From NCBI GenBank assembly GCA_035568175.1, contig DATMON010000007.1, positions 1-64,000 of the forward strand: 64,000 bases of DNA. Reading direction: 5' to 3'. The position numbers and the translations under genes were made by a program. The notes beneath the pieces were generated by a model. It was not told the DNA's origin and ran no database searches. It was given only the letters and a program-made list of their open reading frames with translations. Shown here piece after piece: positions 8,085 to 16,648 of this stretch (the first letter of the stretch is position 1; the number at the start of each line of letters is the position of its first letter). Source of the stretch: AV40 sp035568175 (GTDB lineage Bacteria > Verrucomicrobiota > Verrucomicrobiia > Chthoniobacterales > UBA10450).

Positions 8085-9274
8085 ATCGAGACGGCAACCG
8101 AAGAGACGCGAGGAGGCTGAACGTAAGCCAACAATTTATCCGTGTAATCCGACCAGGAACGGAACTGGCGTCCGCGAGCTTCCTGGCAAAGGCGCAAATA
8201 CAGTGGTTGATCTAAAAGCAGCGCGTTAATCCCATCTGCCAACGAGTCGTCACTCGTTTGGTCGACGATCAAACATCCGCCGCCACGTGCCGCTTCCCCC
8301 AGCGCACCGTTACCGCCACAGACACACGGCTTCCCATGCCAAAGGCTCTCCATAATCGGAAGCCCGAATCCTTCCGCCAAAGAGGGATACACTGTAAACC
8401 GACAGTCGAGGTAGGCACGGTGGAGCGTTTCATCGTCAACATGCTTTAACCAACGAACCGGCCAACCTTCGCTCTGTAATCGCCCGATTTCTCTTACCAC
8501 TTTCCGTCCAAAGCCGGCACTTCGGCCAATCAGGCAAAGCTCGAAGGACAAACCGCGGCGCCAAAGCGCGGCTGCGCCACGGAGCAGGGCAAGATGATTT
8601 TTTCGCTCCTCAAAAGAACCGACACAGACAATCAACGCACGCGAAGATTTGGTGGCAGATCGACGCTCCGCCACGGAAACTTCAACCGGCCATCTTTCCA
8701 CCACCGTTTCTGTCGGTATCACGCCATATTGGCCCCAAAGTATTTGCAGATGTTCATGGGAACTGTTGGAAACACAAATGACCAAGTCGAAGGCGGCAAG
8801 TGATTCAATGTAATTGCGAAACCCCCGACGGCTTCGCTCAGCCAAGGCCGGCAGCTGCAATGCGGCCGCATCGTGAAAAATGGCGAGGCTGCGTCCGCGA
8901 ATCTTCGCGATTAAGTCCGGAAAGATTCTCGTGCGCGCATCGCGATAGACATCGGGCATTAAAAACACGTCCTCAGGTCGCAACTCTTTTTCGAGCGACA
9001 AGCAGTGCCGGAAGAACAACCGATAGGCTTCCGACAAAGGATTCTCACCACGTAGCTCGGGGCGCGCTGAAACACGCGGCCCGTCATGAAACGGCGCCTC
9101 GAGCGTGGCGAGCTCTCCCGCGGTCAACCGTTGAAAGCGGCGACCAAGAATGTTCCATGAGATCGGTGTTACTGGGACGCGGGCGCGCAGTTCTTGAAAA
9201 AGTTTTCGTGTGATCCGTTGAATCCCAGTGTTCCGGACGGTCTTGCACGAAGTTGATACTTCCAGATAAATCAT
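8081..9274 (-). CDS. Glycosyltransferase family 4
   Basis: A 397-residue GT-B retaining glycosyltransferase. The C-terminal donor-binding half contains VGSFEERKN and the E-x7-E motif region YPSLAEGFGLPIMES, which holds the nucleotide-sugar phosphate. The N-terminal half is variable, as usual for acceptor binding. It diverges from another GT4 gene across about 165 bp (9275-9438) that must hold both promoters; I see no clear sigma-70 boxes there. It probably works on a cell-surface glycan or glycolipid. Confidence 0.85.
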   Translation of the reverse strand: MIYLEVSTSCKTVRNTGIQRITRKLFQELRARVPVTPISWNILGRRFQRLTAGELATLEAPFHDGPRVSARPELRGENPLSEAYRLFFRHCLSLEKELRPEDVFLMPDVYRDARTRIFPDLIAKIRGRSLAIFHDAAALQLPALAERSRRGFRNYIESLAAFDLVICVSNSSHEHLQILWGQYGVIPTETVVERWPVEVSVAERRSATKSSRALIVCVGSFEERKNHLALLRGAAALWRRGLSFELCLIGRSAGFGRKVVREIGRLQSEGWPVRWLKHVDDETLHRAYLDCRFTVYPSLAEGFGLPIMESLWHGKPCVCGGNGALGEAARGGGCLIVDQTSDDSLADGINALLLDQPLYLRLCQEARGRQFRSWSDYTDKLLAYVQPPRVSSVAVSI

Positions 9275-9438
9275 ATCTGAGGGCTTTCTGGCGCAGATGT
9301 GGCGGAAGCTTTCAGACTGTTACTATTTGCGCGGTTGCGCGGCACATACTCCAGCACCGATTCTTTCCCAAGTATGTTTCACTATATATCTCGGGCGTGC
9401 AATATCAGGGTAGTCGGGGCGAAATTGGCGACGAAATC

Positions 9439-10620
9439 ATGATGGCGAACCGTATTGTTCTTGATGCCCGTTGCCTCAGGGGCACGCCGGGCGGGGTCGT
9501 GAGCTACACCAAAGCGCTCGTCGAACATCTTCCTCTTCTTCTGCCGAATGTGCCGATCGTTCTTCTCCGTCACCCCGATCGGCTCGGCGCACTCTCGCGT
9601 GCGCCTAACGTGTCAGAATGGAGCCGCGGTGGCGGCCCCAACGATCCCGTGAATTATTTCCGGCTGCGGCGCTGGCTCAACCGACGAATCGGCCCGAAAG
9701 ACTTATTTCACGCTCCTTATCGAGTGCTCCCCCGCGGCATTCAGGCCAAGTCCGTTATTACCATTCATGACGTCATGCATGTGGTCTGCCCCGAGCTTGT
9801 TTTCCCCAATCCACTGATTCGTCCGCTCCAAAAATCGTACTGGTCCTTTATTATCCATGACAGCCTTCGCCGAGCAGATCGGATTATTGCGGTCAGCCAG
9901 CACAGCGCTGACGACGCCGCCCGAATTGATCCGGCTTGCCGGCCGCGACTTCGGGTAACGCACCTCGGCAAGTCGCCGACGTTTCGTCCGATCATGAAAG
10001 AGAGCGCCGAACAGCTCACTTCGTCAATTATTCCTCCCGGGAAGCGCTTTTTTTTGGTCGTAGGCGGAGGTTACCCTAATAAAAATCACGTGAGGGCCGT
10101 ATCCGCTTTCGGCAAGGCATTCCAAGCTTTCGACAATATGCATCTCCTGGTGATCGAACGTAACCGAACATCGCCCCCTGAATTACGCCGGGCCGTGCGG
10201 CGGACTCAGCTCCCGAAACGCATCATCATTCGAGACAGTGTCGCACCCGAGGAACTGGTCGCGCTCTACAATCGCGCCGAGGCGCTCGTCTTTCCGTCGC
10301 TTTATGAGGGTTTTGGACTGCCAGTCCTGGAGGCGATGGCATGCGGCTGCCCTGTTTTATGCTCGGATACGACCGCGCCACCCGAGGTAGCCGGAGACGC
10401 CGCTCTTCTCTTGCCACCTAACGACGACGCGGCCATCGCCGCCGCGATGCGACGTATCGTCGAGGACCGGGCACTTCAACAATCACTTTCGGAACGAGGC
10501 ATTCGGCGCGCGGCCTTATTTAACTGGCAAAAGATGGCCGCTGAAACAGTCCGGCTTTACGCTGAGATTGCACCGTGGATACCGGCCCCGACATTGACGG
10601 CCAACCTTTCGACGCGTTGA
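9439..10620 (+). CDS. Glycosyltransferase family 4
   Basis: A GT4 enzyme of about 393 residues. The C-terminal half contains VVGGGYPNKNH and FPSLYEGFGLPVLEA with the paired Glu residues of the family. I chose ATG 9439 (another ATG follows at 9442) because the conserved N-terminus (NRIVLDARCLRGTPGG) starts there; the frame is open back to 9253 but that part overlaps the divergent gene and looks non-coding. It is followed after 31 bp by the SDR gene, so it may be cotranscribed with the lipid locus and could glycosylate its product. Confidence 0.85.
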   Translation: MMANRIVLDARCLRGTPGGVVSYTKALVEHLPLLLPNVPIVLLRHPDRLGALSRAPNVSEWSRGGGPNDPVNYFRLRRWLNRRIGPKDLFHAPYRVLPRGIQAKSVITIHDVMHVVCPELVFPNPLIRPLQKSYWSFIIHDSLRRADRIIAVSQHSADDAARIDPACRPRLRVTHLGKSPTFRPIMKESAEQLTSSIIPPGKRFFLVVGGGYPNKNHVRAVSAFGKAFQAFDNMHLLVIERNRTSPPELRRAVRRTQLPKRIIIRDSVAPEELVALYNRAEALVFPSLYEGFGLPVLEAMACGCPVLCSDTTAPPEVAGDAALLLPPNDDAAIAAAMRRIVEDRALQQSLSERGIRRAALFNWQKMAAETVRLYAEIAPWIPAPTLTANLSTR

Positions 10621-10651
10621 AAACCTACACAATCGAAATCTCAGCGCCGCG

Positions 10652-11455
10652 ATGAAGAATATTTTCCTTACCGGGGCGAGTTCGGGCATTGGATTATCGA
10701 TTGCCAAGGCGCTGGTCGCGCGGGGCGATGAAGTCTGGGGCACATCCCGTCAGCCTGGGCGGATCGCACAAATGGCGCGGTTGCATCCGGTGGGACTCGA
10801 TCTGCGCGACGCCAGTTCAATCGATAAGGCCTTTGCCAGGGCGCTGTCCGACGCCGGCTATTTTGATGTTGTGATCAACAACGCCGGCAGTGGCCACTTT
10901 GGTCCAGCTGAATATCTCTCGGCGCAGGAAATTGAGGATGAATTTCAGACACTGGTCTTTGGGCATCTGCAATTGATGCGTCTGGCCCTGCCCACCATGC
11001 GCGCGCGCGGAGAGGGTCTGATCATCAACGTGACGTCGCTCGCCTCGCGTTTGCCGGTGCCATTTATGGCCGCTTACAACGCCGCCAAGTCGGCGATGGC
11101 TGCTTTCACGATGTCGATCCAACTTGAGCTGCTGGATTCCAAAGTGCGCATTGTCGATCTTCAACCGGCTGATATTTCGACAAACTTTAACGATGCGGTC
11201 CGCAAAGTCGGAGAAGACGATTCGCTCTACGCTGCGAAAGTCGCAAAAACCTGGATGGCCGTAGACAGAAACATGAAAAATGCGCCGACGCCAGAGTTAG
11301 TGGCAAAACATGTTCTCAAATTGATCGATGCAAAGAATCCGCCGGCGCGGGTGACCGTCGGCGATGCGTTTCAGAGCAAGATTGCGCCGTTGATTTTTCG
11401 ATTTTTGCCGCAACGCGTCCGCATTTGGGGTCTGAAAAAATATTATGGGATATGA
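10652..11455 (+). CDS. Short-chain dehydrogenase, candidate 3-ketosphinganine reductase
   Basis: A 267-residue classical SDR with the cofactor motif TGASSGIG near the N-terminus, NNAG, a catalytic Ser and YNAAK (Tyr-x3-Lys). The C-terminal stretch RFLPQRVRIWGLKKYYGI is the kind of amphipathic tail seen in SDRs acting on lipids. Its stop overlaps the start of the cytidylyltransferase gene (ATGA), so the two are translationally coupled. With a serine palmitoyltransferase-like gene 5 kb away, the natural guess is reduction of the 3-keto group of the long-chain base. SDR substrates cannot be read from motifs, so this role is inference. Confidence 0.7.
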   Translation: MKNIFLTGASSGIGLSIAKALVARGDEVWGTSRQPGRIAQMARLHPVGLDLRDASSIDKAFARALSDAGYFDVVINNAGSGHFGPAEYLSAQEIEDEFQTLVFGHLQLMRLALPTMRARGEGLIINVTSLASRLPVPFMAAYNAAKSAMAAFTMSIQLELLDSKVRIVDLQPADISTNFNDAVRKVGEDDSLYAAKVAKTWMAVDRNMKNAPTPELVAKHVLKLIDAKNPPARVTVGDAFQSKIAPLIFRFLPQRVRIWGLKKYYGI

Positions 11456-12210
11456 CGAGCGCACGAAGATCGACATCGTCACAGAACCGCGTGACCGAAG
11501 CGGTAATTTTAATGGCCGGTTGCGGGTCCCGTCTGCGCGGTTCGGACGAAAAGTTTCTGAAACCGTTGCTTCCGGTTGGAGGCCGGCCGCTGGTTTCGTA
11601 CACGATCGACACTTTGATCGAAACTGGAATCAAGACGATCAACGCCGTTATCGGATTTGAAGCCGAGCGATTGCGCGCCGCGGTGAAGGAATTGGCTCCA
11701 GCGGAAGTTGAAATCCGTTTTATCGAAAACCGAGAATGGGAAAAGCAAAACGGAATTTCACTTTTAGTCGCAGCGAAACAGATCGACGCACCGTTTGTTC
11801 TCACGATGAGCGATCATCTTTTCGATCGAGAGATTCTCGAGCGACTAATTCAGTCGGCCGATTTGTCGATGTTGAATGTCGCAATCGATCGCAAGATTGG
11901 TTCGGTTTTCGATCTAAACGACGCGATGAAAGTTCAGACGCGCAGTGACCGAATCATTGCGATCGGTAAGACGTTGGAAGAATACGACGCGATCGATATC
12001 GGCCTGTTCGTTTGTCCGCCGGAAATTTTTGATTATCTCGAACGCGCGAAAGTGGATGGTGATTGCAGCCTGGCCGACGGCGTTCGGGCGATGGCTTTGG
12101 ACGGAAAAGTGCGCGCGATCGATATCCGCGAAGCGTGGTGGCAGGATGTCGATACGCCGGAGATGGTGAGCGAAGCCGAACGAAAATTGCGCGACCGGCC
12201 TACGAATTAA
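11452..12210 (+). CDS. CTP:inositol-1-phosphate cytidylyltransferase-like enzyme
   Basis: A 252-residue nucleotidyltransferase. MAGCGSRL (residues 21-28) is the G-x-G-x-R loop, K37 the following Lys, SDH (120-122) the metal-binding region, and QDVDT the C-terminal metal motif. The blocks DAMKVQ, IGKTLEEYDAIDIGLFV and NGISLLVA resemble the IPCT domain of archaeal and Thermotoga IPCT/DIPPS enzymes as I remember them. That enzyme makes CDP-inositol from CTP and inositol-1-phosphate. The start overlaps the SDR stop. The presence of ino1 in the same window supports inositol as substrate; another phosphoalcohol cannot be excluded. Confidence 0.7.
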   Translation: MTSARRSTSSQNRVTEAVILMAGCGSRLRGSDEKFLKPLLPVGGRPLVSYTIDTLIETGIKTINAVIGFEAERLRAAVKELAPAEVEIRFIENREWEKQNGISLLVAAKQIDAPFVLTMSDHLFDREILERLIQSADLSMLNVAIDRKIGSVFDLNDAMKVQTRSDRIIAIGKTLEEYDAIDIGLFVCPPEIFDYLERAKVDGDCSLADGVRAMALDGKVRAIDIREAWWQDVDTPEMVSEAERKLRDRPTN

Positions 12211-13165
12211 AACCGGGTTGTGCGCGCCAATTGTCGATCTGGCTGGCGGACCGGGCGCATCCGAGCGTGCAGCCTGAGTGGCAGGATTTGTATTCGTAAA
12301 ATTGTTCCCGCAGATCAGCGACCGTGTAATCCATCAGATTTTTCGACCAAACTTTGCGCGTTTGGGAGCAGCGATTCACTTTACCAAACTCGTCGATGTA
12401 AAGATAACGACTGCCGGCGCGACATTTGAACGGCGCTGAGCCGCCGTGAACCAGTCGCTTTCGGTAATCGGAAAAGTCCACGACCGTTTTTGGCAATTCG
12501 GCAACGATCTTCTCGAACACTTTGGTTTCTTCGGGATCGAGTTTCAGTTGACCGTTGCTGTCGTGAACGAGCAGAACGCGCTGGACGAAACCCATCTCGC
12601 GCGCGAACGCGAGAACTTCCTCCGCTTCATGCGGCGGGCACGCGCCAAGAACGCCACTGACGACAACGCGAAAACGGGCGTGATCGCGAAGAGCCTGAAG
12701 TCGCTTCTTCAGATTTGTCAGCACTTTCTGGGTGGTTTCGTTCCCGTGAACGCCATCGATTGAGATTTGCATCTCTTGAAGTCCGGCGTCGTTAAGTTGC
12801 TCGATCAATTCCGGCCGAAGCAAAAGGCCGTTGGAAATCATCCCGGTACGGAAAAATCGAAGTTCGCGACATTTTCGAACCAAGCGCGGAAGATCGGGAT
12901 GCAACGTCGGCTCGCCGCCGGTCAGCGAGATGCCAAATGTTCCCAGACTTTTGAGTTTGCGCAGACGCCGTTCCAAAATCTCGAACGGAATCGGTTCACT
13001 GATTTTATCGAACTCGGAACAATAGCCACAGGCCAGATTGCATCGCCGAATGATGACCATCTGGGCCAAGAACGGACTGAAACGCAGCCGCGAAAAAATG
13101 CCGGGCGTCTCGACCGGAACGTCGGGCGACTCCGCGGAACGCGGTTCTGTGCTCAAAGTGACCAT
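12200..13165 (-). CDS. Radical SAM protein with C-terminal cysteine cluster
   Basis: This 321-residue protein has the radical SAM motif CNLACGYC at about residues 43-50, followed by LTGGEPTLHPD. The C-terminus has further cysteines (FKCRAG, NRCSQ, CHSGCTLGC), consistent with an auxiliary SPASM-like iron-sulphur cluster. It converges with the cytidylyltransferase gene, overlapping by 11 bp. The family covers many reactions (peptide, lipid and cofactor modification) and nothing in the sequence fixes the substrate. Its position in the lipid locus suggests a modification of the lipid or its head group, which is speculative. Confidence 0.75.
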   Translation of the reverse strand: MVTLSTEPRSAESPDVPVETPGIFSRLRFSPFLAQMVIIRRCNLACGYCSEFDKISEPIPFEILERRLRKLKSLGTFGISLTGGEPTLHPDLPRLVRKCRELRFFRTGMISNGLLLRPELIEQLNDAGLQEMQISIDGVHGNETTQKVLTNLKKRLQALRDHARFRVVVSGVLGACPPHEAEEVLAFAREMGFVQRVLLVHDSNGQLKLDPEETKVFEKIVAELPKTVVDFSDYRKRLVHGGSAPFKCRAGSRYLYIDEFGKVNRCSQTRKVWSKNLMDYTVADLREQFYEYKSCHSGCTLGCARSASQIDNWRAQPGFNS

Positions 13166-13259
13166 AATTTGGGGATTGCGAATCGTGGCCGCCGACGCGA
13201 CGGGATGATGGCGTGGGCAGCGACTTTACACTAACATCCGACGCAGCGACAGCGGTTTA

Positions 13260-14549
13260 ATGGTTGAGCAATGCATCGTTTACAGTGACGGCCCCGCGGC
13301 GTTGACCCAGCTCTGCGGCATTTCCGTTCTGGAAAGACTGCTCCGGACGCTTCAGCGCTGTGAAATCAAACACGCAACAATCCTATCGAACACGCCGGAT
13401 TTGATCGAAAAAAATCTCGCCGGTCAGTCATGGGCTCGCGCAGCGCTCAAGATCGACATTCGCAAACAATCGAGCCAATCCGTCAACGTCTCCGACATTG
13501 TCGATCTTTGGCCGAAAGGGGCGGACACCACACTAATTCTACGAGCGGATCTGATCTTGGATCCGCGTGTAATCCATCGCCTTGCCCGCGAAGCCGGAAA
13601 TGTCGCGCTCGTTGATTCTGCCGTCACGGACGAAATGAGTTCGTTCGTCGCTTCGGCGCCAAATACGAGTTTCGGAAAATTTTGCGGTGCCGCGTTAGTG
13701 AAGCGTGAATGGCTTTCGACCCGAATCGGCGGGCTCCAAGAAGCTCTGTTCAACGGCCTTGCTAACGGCACCGTCGCGCCGCTCGATCTATCCAAGCTAC
13801 CTTCGTACGATTCGACTCTGCGTCGAAAGCTCAAACCATTTTGGTTCGTTACACCTTCGAGGCAGACAAAAAAAATAGTCGAGCGAGTTCTTCTCGATTC
13901 GACTCAGAAAGGTGCGCTCGATATTCCGGCGTGGTTCCACGCGCCGATCGAAAAATTCCTTATTTCGTATCTGTGTCGAACGTCAATCACGCCAAACCAA
14001 CTGACATTTTTTTGCAACGTGATCGCATGGATAACGACGATTCTTTTTCTGACTGGCCATCTCGTTTCCGGTATTGTGATCGCGCTCATCATCGGCATTA
14101 TCGATGGACTCGACGGTAAGCAGGCCCGTCTCAAAGTCGAAACCACGAAACGCGGCAAACTTGAACATTGGTTCGACGGAATCTTCGAATGGTCCTGGTG
14201 GACGGCCCTTGCTTATCAATTCCAAGTTTCGGGCCAACTACCGGGAGCCTTTCGGTACTGGCTCGTGCTAGTTGCGGCCGAGGCGATCGACGGAGTCGCC
14301 AAGGGCGCAGTTTTATTTACAACCGGAAGATTGATCGACGAATTGAACAGTTTTGAACGAATCGTTCGTCTCGTCGGCGGCCGACGTAACGTTTACGTTT
14401 GGATTTTGGCCATCGGAATTTTATCTGGCGCGCCCGCGAAAGCATTTGTCGCAATGATCTGGTTAGAGTTGATCACGGCAGCCGTTCATTTACCGCACGC
14501 AGCCTGGACCGTTTACAAAGCGCGAAACAAATCCGCGAGTATGAGTTAG
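13260..14549 (+). CDS. Two-domain CDP-alcohol phosphotransferase with degenerate nucleotidyltransferase domain
   Basis: A 429-residue protein. Residues 1-200 resemble a nucleotidyltransferase fold (VLERLLRTLQRCEI, TLILRADLIL) but lack the GxGxR loop, so this half is probably inactive. Residues 225-425 form a membrane CDP-alcohol phosphotransferase domain. Its signature starts normally, D282-x2-D285-G-x2-A-R290, but after G299 the expected D is H303, and acidic residues come later as D306-x3-E310. The arrangement recalls the fused IPCT/DIPPS enzymes that make di-myo-inositol phosphates, but with a worn-out first domain and a separate intact cytidylyltransferase next door. It converges on the GNAT gene with a 4-bp overlap. 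Confidence 0.7.
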   Translation: MVEQCIVYSDGPAALTQLCGISVLERLLRTLQRCEIKHATILSNTPDLIEKNLAGQSWARAALKIDIRKQSSQSVNVSDIVDLWPKGADTTLILRADLILDPRVIHRLAREAGNVALVDSAVTDEMSSFVASAPNTSFGKFCGAALVKREWLSTRIGGLQEALFNGLANGTVAPLDLSKLPSYDSTLRRKLKPFWFVTPSRQTKKIVERVLLDSTQKGALDIPAWFHAPIEKFLISYLCRTSITPNQLTFFCNVIAWITTILFLTGHLVSGIVIALIIGIIDGLDGKQARLKVETTKRGKLEHWFDGIFEWSWWTALAYQFQVSGQLPGAFRYWLVLVAAEAIDGVAKGAVLFTTGRLIDELNSFERIVRLVGGRRNVYVWILAIGILSGAPAKAFVAMIWLELITAAVHLPHAAWTVYKARNKSASMS

Positions 14550-15682
14550 CCTAACGACTTGGAGTAAATCCGATACGTCTTGTATTTGGTCGCACCGATC
14601 GATTCGATAAAGCGATTGATCATCACGTTGTTTTCGAGAGTCATACTCAATTCGCCGTCGAAATGAAGTTTGACCATTCCCTCCTCCATGATGGTTAAAA
14701 CCAGCATCTCGGCCACGCCTAAACGTCGAAATCGCGGCTCGACGCCCATCGCGATGTAACGCGCTCTTTTTAAACGCGATTTGTAATAAAGCAGCTTGGC
14801 CAGGCCGACAGGGATGCCGAATGTCGTCAGTCGGCCATTTATTTTTTGCAACGCAACGTTGATGTCTGGTAACGCCAGAGCGAAACCAATCGGCACGCCA
14901 TCGACTTCGGCGACCGCGGTGAAATCAGCACGCAACAGCGGTTTCATTTCGGCAGCCAGATGATCGAACTCAGCTTGAGTGAACGGGACAAAACCCCAGT
15001 TATCTTTCCAAGCCTCATTGTAGATCCGAACGAATTGCTCGCTCTCGGCTTTCAAATTTCGGAGATTGGCCCGGCGAACCGTAAATTGGGCTCGTGATTG
15101 CAAACGTTCCTTCAGTTTTCGCAAGCGAATTGTGGCCTGGGTCGGATCTGAGAACCACCACGCATAAAAATCGATGACTTTGTTGAAAGCGTACCCTTCG
15201 ATCAAGCGCCGATAGTAGGGCGGGTTATGCGAAGTCAAGAGGGTTGGCGAGTGTTGAAATCCATCGACTAACAACCCACACACGTAATTCGTGGAGTAGT
15301 CGATCGGTCCCATGATCTCATTTCGGCCGCGGGCGCGAAGCCACTCCTCGGCCGCGGCGAAAAGGGCGGTCGCAACTTCTTGATTGTCGATGCATTCGAA
15401 CAAACCGAAGCAGCCGACACTGGTCCGGTGAAGCGAGTTATATCGCGGATCGTCGCTGGCCATGATCCGTCCAACAATCTCGCCATTTCGCCGCGCCAGG
15501 AACAATTCGGCGTCGCCGTGAAGATAAAAAGGATGTTTCTTCCGATTGAGAAACGCTCGGCGTTCAATGATCAATGGCGGGACCCAAACCGGATCATTTC
15601 GATAGATGGTCCAAGGAAATTTGATAAAATCATCGAGCTCGCGTCGCGAATTGGCCGTGGAGATCTGGATCGGTAATTCCAT
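14546..15682 (-). CDS. GNAT-fold acyltransferase, candidate bacterial ceramide synthase
   Basis: A 378-residue protein whose C-terminal third carries the GNAT acyl-CoA motif A (MGVEPRFRRLGVAEM, about residues 312-326). The N-terminal half has the block FPWTIYRNDPVWVPP and NRKKHPFYLHGDAELFLAR, typical of a large uncharacterised family. The known bacterial ceramide synthase of Caulobacter is a GNAT-family protein rather than a TLC-domain enzyme, so this gene is the best candidate for N-acylation of the long-chain base. Its ATG follows the stop of the CDP-alcohol phosphotransferase gene directly (TGA|ATG), indicating coupling. The substrate is inferred from context. Confidence 0.6.
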   Translation of the reverse strand: MELPIQISTANSRRELDDFIKFPWTIYRNDPVWVPPLIIERRAFLNRKKHPFYLHGDAELFLARRNGEIVGRIMASDDPRYNSLHRTSVGCFGLFECIDNQEVATALFAAAEEWLRARGRNEIMGPIDYSTNYVCGLLVDGFQHSPTLLTSHNPPYYRRLIEGYAFNKVIDFYAWWFSDPTQATIRLRKLKERLQSRAQFTVRRANLRNLKAESEQFVRIYNEAWKDNWGFVPFTQAEFDHLAAEMKPLLRADFTAVAEVDGVPIGFALALPDINVALQKINGRLTTFGIPVGLAKLLYYKSRLKRARYIAMGVEPRFRRLGVAEMLVLTIMEEGMVKLHFDGELSMTLENNVMINRFIESIGATKYKTYRIYSKSLG

Positions 15683-16630
15683 TCAAGACCGGATGCCTAT
15701 TTGATCCCGCGCGCCGGTCGCTAGTTTCAAAAGCGATTCTGACATCTTGTTTTGATGAAACAGGAGAACGATGAGCAAGACATTGAGAACCGTGAGCTCG
15801 ATCCAGAAATACCAAACGGGACGACCAAGAAACAAAACCAGGAACAAAACTATCATCCGGGTGTTTGTCATCAGGAATCCCCACCACTTGAACATCCTCC
15901 TGGCGCTGGCGGCGTAACGCGCCTTGAGCCATTCTGGCAGCTCGCGCGGGTAGAGCTGGTCGAGAACTTCGCGCAACTTATTCAGCTTCGGGGCGAGCAT
16001 TTCCTGCTGCCAGGTGAAATTGAGATACAGCGCGAGCAAGAATTTATTCCATGGTTGGCGACGCCATTCGAGTTCGCGATACCTCGATCGCAAGAGCGCG
16101 GTTGAATCAAATTGAGCCTGCGTCCGGACGCCTACGAAATGAAGGTAAGCGTGGCGGTAATAATCGGCCGCCGCGCCCTGTAATGCATGACTAATACCGG
16201 CGACGAGCGCGAGGAGACAAACCGTAGCCGGCGCACCATCCCTCAAGCAGCGCAGGGCCAGATGCACATAGATGTTTAGAAAGATCAGATGATCGACAAG
16301 ACTATCAATAATGCGACCATTTCGACTCCCCCGGCCGGTCAAGCGCGCGAGCTGACCATCGGCATTGTCGAGCGCGTTGGCCCAGACGTGCAGGGCCATG
16401 CCGACAATGTTGGTTCCGAGGTCGCGATAATAATAGAGATGACCGGCGACAATTCCGAAGACGCCACCGAGCAGTGTCACCGCCGTCGGGCCGACATTGC
16501 GTTGAGCAAACCAGTGCGCTATTCGAAAGCCAATCTTGCGATAAAAATAAACATCGATGACCCCTTCGACTTCACGCGCCTTGTAGGTCGCTTCGATCGC
16601 GGAAGGCGCGACTTCAATCTGCTCGGGCAT
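15683..16630 (-). CDS. CDP-alcohol phosphotransferase, candidate lipid head-group transferase
   Basis: A 315-residue multi-spanning membrane enzyme. The catalytic signature is complete: D88-x2-D91-G-x2-A-R96-x8-G105-x3-D109-x3-D113. A soluble insertion at about 180-240 separates the last helices. Enzymes of this family transfer a phosphoalcohol from a CDP carrier to an alcohol acceptor. With a CDP-inositol-forming candidate nearby and SPT-like and acyltransferase genes on either side, transfer of phosphoinositol to ceramide is a reasonable proposal. The alternative is an ordinary CDP-diacylglycerol:alcohol enzyme such as PI or PG phosphate synthase. Confidence 0.75.
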   Translation of the reverse strand: MPEQIEVAPSAIEATYKAREVEGVIDVYFYRKIGFRIAHWFAQRNVGPTAVTLLGGVFGIVAGHLYYYRDLGTNIVGMALHVWANALDNADGQLARLTGRGSRNGRIIDSLVDHLIFLNIYVHLALRCLRDGAPATVCLLALVAGISHALQGAAADYYRHAYLHFVGVRTQAQFDSTALLRSRYRELEWRRQPWNKFLLALYLNFTWQQEMLAPKLNKLREVLDQLYPRELPEWLKARYAASARRMFKWWGFLMTNTRMIVLFLVLFLGRPVWYFWIELTVLNVLLIVLLFHQNKMSESLLKLATGARDQIGIRS

Positions 16631-16648
16631 GAATATTCGTAGGCGCGG

